DNA of 64,000 nucleotides from Cladorhizidae sp. MBARI D1340-BT2 (GCA_028752905.1 JAQNBH010000009.1:42848509-42912508), one strand, 5' to 3'. Counted from the first letter of the stretch, positions 46,008 to 58,440 are shown. The notes: generated by a model not told the origin, from the sequence alone. Translations and numbers: made by a program.

Positions 46008-46720
46008 GCATATGATGAGGAGCGTGCCCGTCTTCTCTCAGTGTCCACCAAGGAGTCGGGTGCCTGGCTGAGGGCATTGCCTTTGACAGCTCTAGGCCTG
46101 CGGATGGACGACAACACTGTGAGGGTTGCTGTGGGTCTGCGCTTGGGAACAGCAGTCTGTGGGCCCCACTCCAGCCACCTTTGTGGGACTGCTGTTGATG
46201 CCCTAGGTAGGCATGCCCTCAGCTGTAGGCGGAGTGTGGGAAGACATCAACAGCATGTGGCATGAACGACATCATCAAACGAGGTTTGGCGGCTGCTCAT
46301 CTTCCCTCCAGGCTAGAGCCTTCGGGCCTTTTGAGAACAGATGGCAAGAGACCGGATGGTGTGACACTGGCCCCATGGAAGTCTGGCTGTTTGCTGACTT
46401 GGGATGCTACCTGCCCGGATACGTTTGCTTTGTCATACAGAGCACATGCCACCCAAGAGCCAGGGAGGGTCGCTGAAGCAGCAGAGGAACGGAAAAGCGA
46501 GAAGTATCGGGAGCTTCCACCAGGCCACATGTTCTCTCCCATAGCCATTGAGATCTTGAGGGCAATTGGCCCGAAGTCACTGGCGCTTTTTGAAGGAGCT
46601 TGGATACCGCATTAGAACAGAGTCCGGCGAGCCCAAATCGACAGAGTACCTGCTCCAGAGACTATCCGTGGCGGTCCAGCGGGGGGGGAACTGCACATCT
46701 GTACTGGGCAGCACGGGCAT
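46008..46720 (+). mobile_element. RLE-type LINE 3' part (copy D2)
   Basis: Same family as the 23.7-kb element, plus strand. ERARLLSVSTKESGAWLRAL and [18 protein letters not shown] lead to a knuckle CGPHSSHLCGTAVDALGRHALSC. After a frame break comes the endonuclease-like domain: SRLEPSGLLRTDGKRPDG..PWKSG..L.WDATCPDTF (46310-46425), a charged helix, then FSPIAIEILRAIGPK. Here the knuckle and the PDG...WDATC residues are better preserved than in the 23.7-kb copy. 5'-truncated insertion. Confidence 0.75.
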
Positions 46721-46749
46721 CTGACACTTTCCCATTCATAATTTTTCAT

Positions 46750-49490
46750 TAAATTTGTATTGTTTGTCCCTGAATATTGTATTGTATAAAGCATATAGAA
46801 AATATGGAGCTCCAAAGTTGGAGGTAATCACAAAAAATTATGAGGTAAAAATTAAAATAACCATAATTAAAATCAGGAAGGGCTCCCCGATAACTCGATG
46901 TATTGGTGTGTGTGTGTGCAAAATAGGAGCATTTCAGCACTGCAAAAAGTATTCCAATGCTATGGCAATAATATAACTGGGGAAAAAATAATTTTTCATT
47001 CAAATACTTTTTTTGCCCATCCGACCCCTTTAACGTAATTGGGAAAGAGTTCCAGAGCCTAGTAGTAGTAGAGACAAACGAAAGGTAAGCAGACTGAGTT
47101 TGTATGGACAATTACTGGGGTGGAAGGATTGGAGGTTGTAGCAGGGAGTTGGTTGGCATGGTGGGAGGCTAGAAGGAAAATCTAAATAAGTTTGAAGAAA
47201 AAGATAAGTTTGGCATTATGGCAGCGAGAGGATAGAGATGGATGATGAAGCTTAGTGAGAAGAGAAATGTAGTCTGAGGACCATTATTTACTACATAATT
47301 TACATGCAAAGTATTGTATTCTCTCAACATGAGAAGAAAGATGGGATGATTGAGGGTCCCAGAGAAAAGAACAGTACTACAGATGAGGACGGATAAGAGA
47401 AGTGTACAGGCAAAGAAGAGTAGAAGTGCTGAATAGCAGTAGAAATGACGGTGGAGAAGACCAAGTAATTTATGGGTCTTGGAATAGATGTTAAAAATGT
47501 GTTTGTTCCAGGATATTTGTTCCAGGATAGAGATGAAGAAAAGAGGATTTCCAGGTACTTGAACTCAGTCACTAACTGAATTGGAGAACCAGAGGTACAC
47601 AGAGGTGGCAGAGACTTAGTAATAAGAGATTGTTTATAAGAAATAAGCATGTATTTTGACTTCATTAGATTAAGTGTGAGAGATTGGGAAGCAAGCCAGG
47701 CAGAGATACAGTTTAGGTCTTTCTGAAAGAAAGAAAAATCAGAATGAGAATTGATGGGGCGATAAAAAAGGATATCATCGCCGTAGAGAATAAGCTTAGA
47801 TAAAACAGACAAAGACACGTTTCACACTCCATTGATATAAATTATAAAGAGGAGAAGACCTATTATAGATCCCTGAGGAACACCAGAAGATACAGGGACA
47901 GGTGAGGAGGTGGTACCTGTGACAATCACTTGTTGCAAACGTGCTGAAAGATAGGAGTGAAGCAGTTTATGAGGTAAGGAGGGAAGTGCAGGAAGGAAAG
48001 ATCAATTAATGGTTTGTGAGGAACAGAATCAAAGAGATCTAGAAAACAAGTACCAACCAATTTATTAATTTGAAGAAAAGGACTGATTGGCCAAGAGAAG
48101 GGCTGAAGAAGTGGACCGATGGGGAAGAAAACCAAATTGAGAAGATGATATAACATCGTGTTCATACAGAATTTGTAAAGGAGAGAGTGAACATAACTAC
48201 AGAGAGTAAGGAAATGGGCCGGTAGTTAGAGGGATTGTCAAGATTAGATGAACATTTAGGGATGGCAACAATGAAGGAATTTTTCCAATTAACTGGAAGA
48301 TGTCCTTGAGACAAGGATAACTTAAAGATATATGTAAGGGGAGCAACTATGGATAGGCATGTAGATTTAAGCATTCTAGAGGAGATCAAATCAGGGCCAG
48401 AGGCTGTGGAAGAAGGTAAACGAGAAATCAGGCCAATAACATCAGATTCAGTACAGAGAGAGTCAGGAGGACAGGATGGTTGGGAAGTCTGGAAAGGAAG
48501 TTGGTAGGATACAACTGGAGGATAGCATGAATCGAAGCATTCAGAAAAAACTTATTAAGTATTTCAGCTTTATCACGGCTCGAGGAGAACGTGTTACTGT
48601 TGGATACAAGAGTAGGTACAGAAAATGGTCTTTTTTGTGGAAGACCAAAACTTTTTGGAAGGAGAGGATGAAAGAGACTGGAAGAAGATGCGTTTATTTC
48701 TTTTAATAGAAGATGAAATGATGTTTCTAAGTGAGTGATAAGCCAGATAAAGAGCAGGTGAATCTAGTTTTTAGCACGTAAGAAAAGATCGTGCATTTTT
48801 TATTTGTTGTCGAAGGCTATTATCAATCCAAGATGGCAAGAAGAGGGTGAGATAAATTTAGAGGGGACACGCAAGCTGATGACTTCTGAAAATCTATCTT
48901 TAAATGCTTTCCAGGAGAAATCAAGGTCTGAAGAAAGGAGTTGATGCTAGGGAAAGGAAGAAAGTAGGTAAGTAGGTAGGTAGCTCTGTCAAACTCAGCG
49001 AGATGATACAACCAGATTTTACGCTTGGTACACTTTCTAATAGGATATTATTATGTTAAGAGGAGGATACGGGCGGCAGAACCAAAGAAGAAGCATGAAC
49101 ATGGGATGGAACAAAGACAAGGTCTATGATAGAGGATGAACCAGAATGAGAGGTGTGTATGGGAGAGGACACGAGTTGCTTGGGGAGAATAAATCAGAGA
49201 GTACAGAAAGTTGAAGAGATAGAGGCAGAGATGAGCAGGACACATCAACATTGACGTTAAAGTCTCCAGTAAGGATCAGGCCAGAGGGCACATTGTGCGA
49301 AAGAGCGCTTAGAGTGTCTAAAGCATAAAGCAAAGACCTGAAGGTTTTTTCCAAAAGTATCGTTCTGAAGAATTAAAGCTGAAAAGCCAAGATGTATTAA
49401 CAACAAGGTATGTTTGGTCAGTGAGGGACTGATATATAAGTAGCTCTGTCTGCATTCCTTTCCTTGTGAGAGAATGTTCCGATTGCAATG
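46750..49490 (-). mobile_element. APE-type LINE, 3' segment (EN + RT)
   Basis: Minus strand. An endonuclease piece at about 49380-49120 contains FRSLLYALDTLSALSH and GLILTGDFNVNVD. After degraded sequence the RT follows: LPVNWKNSFIVAIPKCSSN and NPSNYRPISLLSV (48310-48195), GTCFLDLFDSVPHKPLI (48050-48000), then YGDDILFYRPI (47785-47750) in the catalytic-loop position and SLTLNLMKSKYMLIS. A C-terminal STTTRLWNSFP block ends near 47040. CR1/L2-type organisation; frames are broken repeatedly. The 5' part of such an element lies next to it in opposite orientation (49.5-50.2 kb). Confidence 0.75.
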
Positions 49491-49499
49491 ACCCTTTAC

Positions 49500-50180
49500 C
49501 GTGACGGTAACTGCTAGAAACTACTCTTCTCTGTCTCTCCTCTTGTTCGCTCTATCTCTTCTCTTGAAGCTAAGATCATCCTACCTGCTCTTTTCAGAGC
49601 CAGACCTTCTTCCCTCTTCTTCTGGAATTATTTCATTTGTATTTGTTTCTTGTCAGCAGTCTCTTTCTCTCTCTAAATTGTAGACGTTTCTTTTTTAGCA
49701 CTCGTCATCGTATCGCACTCGTCATCGTATCTGCTGTTATCGTTGTCGTTTCTCCTGTTTATCCTCTCCTAATGTAGGCAGCCTACTGCTACTTGTGCCT
49801 GGTGACATGGAAACTAACCCAGGTCCTAGTACTGCTGATGTCATCAAGTGTGTATGTAGTGTTAATTCTGATGAAAGTGGTATGATCCAATGTGAAATCT
49901 GCTCCGGTTGGTCTCACTGCATCTGTGTTGGTATTCTTATCTCGCTTGCACAATCTTAACCATTTGTCTGCCCCCACTGCGTAAGGGATTCTGTCTCTTT
50001 CACCCTGGTCACCCAATTTCGGAAACAGCAATGCTCAAATTATTCAGTTCTCTACATGGATTCAATTTTAAAAAAGTATCAACTTTCTCACAAGACTCTG
50101 AAGAGTACAATGATAATGCTTTTATTCCACTTGACTTGGTTCAAGGTGGTGGAATTCTTGCCTACATTTGGATGTGCTAG
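49500..50180 (+). mobile_element. LINE ORF1 5' segment: 2A-like motif and PHD finger
   Basis: Plus strand. A leucine-rich stretch is followed by GDMETNPGP (49801-49827), matching the 2A ribosome-skipping consensus D-x-E-x-N-P-G-P. Then comes a PHD-type finger: CVC (49849), DESGMIQCEIC, WSHCIC and, after one stop codon at about 49957, FVCPHC. APE-type LINEs of several animals carry 2A-like motifs at the ORF1 N-terminus, and PHD fingers occur in CR1/L2-type ORF1. It abuts the minus-strand EN-RT segment head to head, as expected from a twin-priming inversion of a single LINE insertion. Confidence 0.65.
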
Positions 50181-51319
50181 TACCTGCATTATAGCACTTT
50201 AAACACGGAGATGTCTTAGGCTGAGCGAGTGCCTTTTGTATTTTGTACGCGACAGTATATATATACTTTGCACTTCTTTTTCCAATAACGCAGTTCGATA
50301 GTCACACCTGAATAGTATCAAGGTGAATGTGAATAACTACCTAGCTTTTGAAAACATCCTATCCACCCTCCCACACCTTGCTTCATTAGCTAATTTGGTT
50401 GTCAAGTCTTAATAACTACCATGTCGGCTGACCCAGTTGGGTGCTAATAACTTGTGGTCCATTGTCAGCAAATCACGTGAGTGAAACAAAAGACGCTGGA
50501 AATCATACGCTATGACGCGCATGAACTTTGACCTGCGACATTCACAGAGCCCAAAAAATAATACTATAGGCTTGCGAGAAAAAGAAAGAACTGGCTGCAC
50601 GGGCAAGTGAGAATGGCGCTGCTTATGCAGAAAACAGATAAACAAGCTAACATAGTTCAATATCGTACACACATCAAGGAAATACGCTTGAATAGTGACA
50701 TCATTAGTGACCTTTCAATTGACCCTCACAATGGAGATGCTTCATTATGATAGGTGAAGTTTAATTCTGACTTAGCCACTCGATTCATCAACACTCTTAG
50801 CTAAGTTGGAAATGATCGTCACGGTCAATATTTAGCTCGAAAACTAAGGAATATGCTACTTCTACATAATTATTACATTTAATCTGATGACATCAATAAA
50901 CTTACAGATCAGTTAGGCCTGCAGCTATGCTTGGAGTAGGACAACACTTAGAGCAACGTGATCTAAATTTTAAATTTATGTTTCATTTTTTCATTTGTGA
51001 TTGCACGCTAACCACACAAAGCCTTGCATTCACTTCTCATTTATTTATGCTAGAAAATTGCAGAAACTCTGTGAGATATATAAATCTTTATGTGTTGTGG
51101 TTGGAAGGTGTTTATTTGTGTGTTTGTGATTATAAAATGTTGACGAATCACAATTCTTTCAAGAAGAGCCCTCTATAAATAATCTACCATTGTGCATTGT
51201 GCTATAATCTATATATTCTTTGTTGTTTGTGAATTTATTTAGTTATAATACACATAATAAACATCAAATATATGCCAGAAAACTCAACATTGCCAAGTTG
51301 AGTTGAGAGTTCAAAAGTA
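50181..51319. other. Intergenic, no gene seen
   Basis: No supported exons. Short frames on both strands show no family features. Confidence 0.4.
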
Positions 51320-51960
51320 CAAATGGTGCTGAGACTGAATTAGAAGAGAGAATTGCATTGCTTCTGTTTTGCTGATGTTGAGACTGAGCTTCCATTTTTT
51401 GACAGCATGATGCAAGTAATTCTGGGTCATATTGCAGAAGGTGGTCATTGTAGTGGTGATATTATTTTTTTATAAACTTTTTGTCATCAGCAAAGAAAAA
51501 AGAGGTGTGAATACTATATAGCATTAGGAATGTCATTGATGTAAATTAGAAATAAGTGTGGCTCCAGAATGCTACTCTGGGGTGCAGCAGAATGCACTGG
51601 AAGTATTGATGAAGAACCATCTATGAAAACAAGGTGATGTTTGTTTGACGAGTAGGCTTTTAGCCTAAACCGTCCTGTGATGCATAACCACCATAGTTTG
51701 AACAACAGTTCCCCATGGGGTACTTTGTCAAACACTTTTCTGCAAGGTAGATTACGTTGCAAACATCTCTGTTTTCCAACAATTTTATATCTTTTCAAAT
51801 GACAGTAGCATTTGATCCAGACAAGATCTTTTCCTGAGGAAGCCAAATTGCTGTTTAGATAAGAGAGGATGTTCAAATGCTATTTATTAAAAATTGAGCA
51901 GATGTGGTCTTCAGCTTGGGATTTCTGGTATCTGGTATTACATTGTCTCTATGCACCAGC
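51320..51960 (-). mobile_element. LINE RT fragment
   Basis: Minus strand. Recognisable RT blocks: KVFDKVPHGELLFKLW (about 51745-51695), SILPVHSAAPQSSILEPHLFLIYINDIP (about 51610-51525; consensus would be S.VPQGS.LGPLLF) and FADDKKF near 51490, with the catalytic Asp pair. Several stops and frame changes. Sequence differs from the other LINEs in this window. Confidence 0.75.
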
Positions 51961-52730
51961 ACTCATGTAGGTGTGTGTACGCAGTTCCATCACACTCTCT
52001 GCTTTGGTTACGGTGATTTATATCTCAGTTGCAGTGACTTGAATGGCCAATACAAGGGTCTAGTCCCTCCAACCAACCCATAACTCTTAACAAATTGGTT
52101 TCACAACATGCTAATGCAAGCTGGTCTCCCGAGCCAGACTCTCTTACATGCATGCACAATGGAAAAAAAGGAGCCAGATCAAATGCCCTGGAATAATATG
52201 CCTTGGTTTGCCACAATTTTGTGGCATTTTTTTAAGAGGAACTGAGCCCCTGCAAGGACTAATTTCCTCATGGAAGTGGTTCATTATTCCATCAAATACT
52301 TTTGTACTTGCATTGCTTTTTCCTTCACTTCAGCTTTACAAGACATGTTTTATTGACTTTCCACTTAAAGGTACTAGACAAGACACCCCTGTAATGAAAT
52401 TGGTAAGCGAATTTACAATCTATGGCCAGAGCATATATATATATAGCCTTCTGGACAAAGTTAAGCAATGTCATGCATACAGTGTTATAAAACCACCATG
52501 TCATGGATTAGTAAAAAGACCACTACTTTACAATGCTGCATGGAGAATCAGTATATGCTAGCATAAAGTGGCTTGATCTCATGCAACCATAGTCTAGATA
52601 TAACTATAGTGAAATAAACAAGAAGAAGAAAAAGAAGACAAGAAGATGAAAAACCATGACAATAACAACAACAACAACACAATAAATCTTGTCTCATTTT
52701 CAGTGGAAATGAGAATCTGTTTATTCGTCT
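51961..52730. other. No gene assigned
   Basis: A 137-codon frame at 52148-52561 has no recognisable domain and no splice context, and is flanked by repeats, so I do not call it a gene. 52620-52680 is an (AAGAAG)/(ACAACA) low-complexity stretch. Confidence 0.35.
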
Positions 52731-52985
52731 GTATATAGACTAGAGCATCTAGTCGAAACGTCGAGTGAATAAAAATTGAAGTTAATTATTGAGAAGGTGA
52801 TTTTAATGTATAAATGTATGTGTTAATTTGTTAGTTTGTTTATATTTTTGTTGTTGTGTCAGGGACCAGAACAGAGACACTAGCTAACTTTTAGCATTTG
52901 AGTGTGGAAACTGATCCTGAGAATTACGATAACCTTCTCAATAATCAATTTGAAATTATCCTCTCTCACCAAGATGACAGGTTGC
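52731..52985. repeat. Hammerhead-like repeats, copies D (+) and G (-)
   Basis: Copy D (52738-52800, plus): ACTAGAGCATCTAGTCGAAA then CGTCGAGTGAATA and the ATTATTGAGAAGGTG tail; the CTGATGA part is lost. Copy G (52985-52925, minus) shares only GAGAGGATAATTTCAAATTG and the tail. The two are tail to tail, unlike the head-to-head pair at 30.8-31.0 kb. Confidence 0.5.
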
Positions 52986-53529
52986 AAGTTGAGACTTTAA
53001 TCAAGGATATATATAGATACTAGATAACTCCTGGTGATCCAGTATATATGGTGAGAATGTATAGCAAGCATTTTACGTAAAAATGGCATACCCAACGATT
53101 TTTCTGCCAAACCATTTGGTCGCTGAGGAAGCAAAAACAGAGCACCTGCAAAGTGTGGGTATATCAATGGGATAAAGGTTATCATGCATGGAGGAAAAGT
53201 ACAATTTCAAAAGATGGTTTTTACTTCCAAATATCTGGCAGCTTCAAAACTTCCGGATTCTTTATCCAGGCAGAATGAAACATCAACAACTCATCCTTGC
53301 TCTTTGGACAAGCATTCTACAGCCTGATATTTTCATTGAAGTTGATGATTTTTGCAGAAATGGCATATAAGTTAACCAAAAACAAATATATTATGCTCGA
53401 GAAGGTTATTTTAATTTTATTATGTGTTGATTGAGCATTTCTGGGAATAAAAACAGAGGAAATACACAATTTACAACTCGGTCCACGCTAATTTTATTAT
53501 TATTCTAAACATAGTTGTCAAAGGCCAAG

Positions 53530-54000
53530 GACAAGACCGGCCCAGTGCCTCCAGAGCCCTGTGAGATAGTGCTGAACCAAATGCCACAACGTTAATTATA
53601 ACCCATGATAACTTATGACAATAACTTCAACAATAACTTCAATCTTTCACAGTTGCATCATCATTGTTAAACATACCATATTCAAAAGCTTGAAGATCTG
53701 GTGGAATTACAGGAGAATCACCATGTTTGCAAAACAGGACTAAGAACTTATCATTCTTTCCAACAAACAGGGAATCTACCTTCACTTTGCACAAGAACTC
53801 TCTAGCCTATAAAAGCATACAGTCCTCCAAAGGCAGTTGAGCTCCCATACTTGTAGATATATTGTTCTGTACTAATGCTAATATCATGCCACAGATGTGC
53901 AGGTCAGTTGTTGCTATGCGTGAGCAGAATAACAAGAACATCAGGGTCAGATGCCCTTATGATATTACTGATATCACAGAGATCGTGAACAAATACTCAA
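53530..54000 (-). pseudogene. Relic of an invertebrate repetitive gene family (DPDVLVILL motif)
   Basis: Minus-strand frames give IIRASDPDVLVILLTHSNN, then PAHLWHDISISTEQYIYKYG, followed in another frame by DKFLVLFCKHGDSPVIPPDL. The order resembles an abundant uncharacterised family in sponge and cnidarian genomes (a D-x-D-V-x-V-x-LL block followed by a conserved HAFTGCD-like block). Stops interrupt it. Function unknown. Confidence 0.35.
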
Positions 54001-54004
54001 TTTG

Positions 54005-54645
54005 ATAGTGGAAGATTAATGAGAAGAAATATCAAGTGTCTTGAGGTGTGGTTTGATAGGGGAATAGGAGGACATGTATATTTGGAAAAGATGGGCAAGA
54101 AGTAAAGAAACAGAGTGTGGAAAGAGAGTTGAAGGTAGTAGGCTCACATTCAACATGGAGAAATTGCATGTGGGATGTTTATGAGCAAGGGTGGTGGGAA
54201 GAAGTTGTGTGTGTGTGGGGGGGGAGGGGGGGGATCAAGTCTCAAGTGAAGAGGAATTCAGACAAGAAAGATATATGAAGGGATTCAGTAGCAAGGGTTA
54301 AGGGAGGCTGAGATATAAGTTAGGACTGTGTCATATGTCATAAGTTGAGGGTAGTGTCATATAAGTTGAGGATAGTGTCGTATAAGTTGAGGGTAGTGTC
54401 ATATAAGTTGAGGATAGCATCAGCAGGACTTTTGAGGAACAAGGGGAGATATGGCATGTGCCAGGGTGGTAGATGTGAGCTATGTAGTAAAGGTGTTGTG
54501 GAAGGTATTGTGCATTTCTGGAGTTTACATTGAAGGGGCTGAAGAGTAGCTGACAGATTAGGTAATGAAAAGGAAATAGATCTAAGTGGGAGAGGAGGAA
54601 ATACTTGAGGTTTGTAGGTCCCTTGTCATTGGTACCTCCTACCCC
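54005..54645 (+). mobile_element. Internally deleted copy of the 4.1-kb LINE
   Basis: Aligns with the plus-strand LINE at 4.1-7.2 kb: 54005-54112 matches about 6186-6290, 54113-54300 matches about 6690-6850, and 54400-54640 matches about 6850-7200 (CATCAGCAGGACT.TTGAG, GTGTTGTG, AAATACTT). About 400 bases are missing between the first two blocks. Confidence 0.75.
54335..54425. repeat. 21-23 bp tandem repeat, 4-5 copies
   Basis: Units GTGTCATATAAGTTGAGGATA with small changes. The single-copy equivalent in the parent LINE is AGATTTAGGTTAAGGACGG near 6855, so this is a local expansion inside the copy. Confidence 0.75.
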
Positions 54646-55348
54646 TCTACCCCATCCTCCACTCCCCCCAATCCCAATCAAAAAGCTCTCCCTCTCGTTA
54701 TGAAAATATTTATATTTTATTCATCAAAAAAGTCATCCTTTATCTTCACTAACCATATCAATTGCCTGTCTCAATCCTCAACAGAGCAATCGATTAGCCT
54801 CTCCTCCATCTAGCTTTCTTAGCATTTACTTCAACCAATAGGATTTCTCTCTCGAACTTTCTCAATAATCAACTTAAATTTGTGAGATAATTTAAAGTGA
54901 GATATAATAGTTTCTTTTCAAGTCCATGAAGAGTGTGTGCCCATGGAGTTGTATTTTATGTGTTTCTTTGCTACTCTCTTGAGGAATTGCAAAAGTGCTA
55001 TCTTAAATTTGGAAGAGCTGAGTGCAGACTGAAGAACTTTCAGACACTTGCCATAATTAATTGTATTTGGCTCACTGCTTTCTGGTCCTTTTCGAAGAAA
55101 TTCATCTCTCTCTCTATCCATCCATTGGACGACTTGCTCTATATCTTGAATCAATAGAGTTACATGTGAATTACACACAAGGTCTATTCTCTTAGCAAAT
55201 TCAACTAATATTAATCTGACCCTTTAATATTGAATTAAATCTCCTATCATTCTGGGTATATATCAAGTTTAGACACTATGTAAATAGGTATGAACATTAG
55301 CAATTCCTACAAATGGCACTGGTACACTCAAAAGTGTTCAGATCAAGA
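54646..55348. other. Between LINE copy and hAT; no gene
   Basis: Contains a tail-only copy (54855-54885, minus) of the ATTATTGAGAAAG dispersed repeat. No exons supported. Confidence 0.4.
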
Positions 55349-58300
55349 CAGGGGGGATCCAGGGGGGGGGGTTTATGGGGTTGCAACCCCCCCATAACGT
55401 TCTAAACACTAGCTCCACCTCCAGTTTCTTTGACACTTTGTTTGATATAGACACTTGTTAGATATAGACACTTTGTTAGATATAGGCACTTTGGTTAAAC
55501 TACAAACTGTAAACCCACACTCCTGGAACGTGATAATAGCTTATATAGTCATTTTGTATTCATTTTGCATCTGCCATCAATATTGCCATGTGTCTGGAAG
55601 TAGAAAGAGGCCAGCACCCAGGGATTGCACCCAGTTGACAACTTTTTTTTAAAGGTAAGATACAATATACAGCTAGTATATGAACAATAAGGGTTAAGAG
55701 TTAAATGCTCAATTTATAATAGCCTTCTAATTATTGTAGAATCGAGTCTGGGTCCCATATCCCTGTGTCAACGACTGCTGATGATGGTAACTCTAGTGCA
55801 TCAACTGATATAGATTTATTTGTTCAATCACCATCAATGACAGTCACAGTCATAACCACTACATCGAGCTCTTCCTTGTCAATGCCAACTACTGTTTCTC
55901 AGTTATGCTCAGCAACAATTGATACGATGACTACATCACTCAGTGTAGAGTTCCGTCAACTAGTGGACAGGTGGACTTAGGGACAATAGTTGAAGCCGCT
56001 CAAGGTAACTGGGATAAGCTTAGGTCATTAGCAAATAATATCCCAGATGATCGTAAGAAGCAATATCTTTCTCATCATTCCAAACCTTCTTCTTCTGATC
56101 ATCTTCATTCACATCAGGTTACCAAACTAGGAAAAACCTGGAGTGTATCCTTCCAGCTTGGATAGTTAGTACAATTTCTTTGGCTTTCATACAGCACTGT
56201 TCTTGAGGTGGTCTTTTATAGTTTTTCCAGAGCAGCCGGGTAGAGGCAGTGTTTCTGGAGTTGGCAATCGTTCTGGTTTGTTAGTTTTGTCCCCATACCA
56301 GAAACCTTACTCAAAAGCACTTGGCAAGGATGGTGTACTTGTATGCCATGATCAGACTCAAATGCATTGCCATGCAGCTGAGAGGGTGGACCTTTTTCTC
56401 AGAAATTTTAACCAAACAGATGAAAGGATAACTATTGAAACAGAGCAACTAACAAGCTGAAGAGAACAGGCATGTTCTCCAGCAGATAGTTTTGGCTGTA
56501 GAGTTTTTGGCAAAGCAAGCACTATTCAGAGGCCACTCTGACTACAGAGTGGATTCTCGGATGAAGATGTCAACAGGGGCAATTTTGTAGCCACACTTCA
56601 GCTTTTGGCTAAGACAGATAAGCTCCTACACAAACACCTTCTCAGCTAAAAGGAACGCGAAGTATACCAGCAAGACCATTCAAAATAAGGTTATTCACAT
56701 ATATGCATCTAAAATTAGAGAGCATATAACTGAACAGCTCCGAGAAAAAAAATTGCCTTTCACCATTATTGCTGATGAAGCCACAGATCCTCATTCTAAT
56801 CAAGAGATTCTTTCTGTGTGCTTCAGGTATGTTGATCTGTCCTCTCCCACTGATCCTCATATGAAGGAGTGCTTTGTCTACTTAGACTGAGCCAATGCTT
56901 CATCCATTTCAAGAAAGATTCTTGAAACCATTTCTAGTCCTTCAGTTCCTTTAGATCCCTGTAGAATTAGAGGGCAAGCTTATGATGGAGCATCTGTGAT
57001 GTCATCCGGCATTGCAGGAGTCCAATCTAAAGTCAAGGAGGTCAGCCCACTAGCTCTGTACACACACTGCTACTCACACTGCCTTAATCTTTCAATTGCC
57101 AGAGCATGTCTTGTTCAGGAAGTACGAAACTTAATTTTAGTTATAAATGAAGCGCACACCTCTTTTTAGCTCACAGCCCTAAGAGACAAAACCTTTTTGA
57201 ACTTACAGTCAATGAATTCTTGCTTTCTTCAAAAGCAAGAAAGCTTCCAGGAATGTGTAAGCCGGATGGGTGGAGAGACATACATGCTTTGAAGTGTTTC
57301 TTGAAATGTATGAGCCACTTATCACTTTCTTATATGCCATTTGGTGTCCTACTGATTACCCAAATTTATGCTCATCAGATGAGAGCTGGAATTGGGATAC
57401 TGAGACAAGAGTGAAAGCACAAGGTCTGAAAGCTGCTCTCTCTTCTTTTCAAACTCTTGCTGTTTTTATAATCACCAAGAATGTTCTTGATGAAGTGAAA
57501 ATACTTGCTTCAAAACTTCAGAAGCAGGATCAAGATATATATGAGGCCTATAACAAAGTTACTGAAGCGATTGAATGCTTGAAAACCCTCAGAAAGACTA
57601 TTGACACCGCTTTTAGCCAGTGGTATTGTGAGGTACTTGAACTGGCTGAGTCAATTGGTGTGAGTGAGAGTGTTCCAAGAAAGACAAGCATTCAACGGAA
57701 TCGAAGCAACACTCCAAGTCAATCAGCAAAAGAGCATTACAAGAGAGTCATTGCTATACCAGTGCTGGATTCATTCATTAAACCAGTTGGAGGTAAGATT
57801 TCAAGGTAAGGGAAAACAAAGTCATATGCTTTTGTGCCTTGTGCCTTCAGTGCTCAACTGCAATCCGAGTGTTCAACTATCACAACATATAGATGACCTT
57901 CTGTACTGGGAACAAGATCTTCCATGTTCCTTGTCTCTCAAAAGTGAACTAAGAAGATGGCAATCATTGTGGGAGCATAAGCTAGACAAAGATGAGGCTA
58001 CCATCCCCAACAATCTTCTCCTAGCTCTTAGCTCTTGTGACTCTGATACTTTCTCAAACATTCATTGCTTACTAGTCATTGCTTGCACTCTGCCTATCAC
58101 CAGTGCTGAAGCAGAACGATCATTTAGTTTGCTCAGGAGGATAAAGACATATACAAGGTCGACTCGAACAACACTTTTCTGATCTTGCTGTAATAGCCAT
58201 GAACTATGGAGTGAGAGTGTCAGTTGATGATATCTGCCATGCTTTTGTGCAGTGTCACCCGAGAAGGCTCTTTCAAGCTTCACTATTTATTGACTGAAAA

Positions 58301-58440
58301 TAGTTTCCTGTTTATCTTTAGTTGCTGTTCTTTTAAGCTGATAAATATTCTTATTCATTACACAGTACAGTGTGCATGGGCTAGTTCTCCACCCCTGCAC
58401 CCCCCCCCCCCTGTACCTTTCTAAAATTCCTGGATCCACA
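55349..58440 (+). mobile_element. hAT-type DNA transposon, decayed
   Basis: Possible ends: CAGGGGGGATCCAGG at 55349 and the complement of CCTGGATCCACACCAG at about 58428-58444; an 8-bp duplication was not confirmed. Transposase pieces, plus strand: SGSRKRPAPRD..TTFF (55597-55652); TTF-type leader ending PYSKALGKDGVLVCHD (56299-56346); LPFTIIADEATDPHSNQEIL (about 56754-56813) with a catalytic-region Asp; GQAYDGASVMSSGIAGVQSK and THCYSHCLNLSIARAC (56971-57112); and the C-terminal dimerisation block LPITSAEAERSFSLLRRIKTY (58092-58154). Stops lie near 56458, 56888 and 57166, with frame changes at 57240-57660 and 58180. ZMYM1/DUF4371-like hAT group; inactive. Confidence 0.8.

Noticed and set aside
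50409..50672. 87-aa minus-strand ORF
   Set aside because: No family resemblance and no neighbouring exons.
52148..52561. 137-aa ORF
   Set aside because: Length is not exceptional, with no recognisable motif, no splice context and repeats on both sides.
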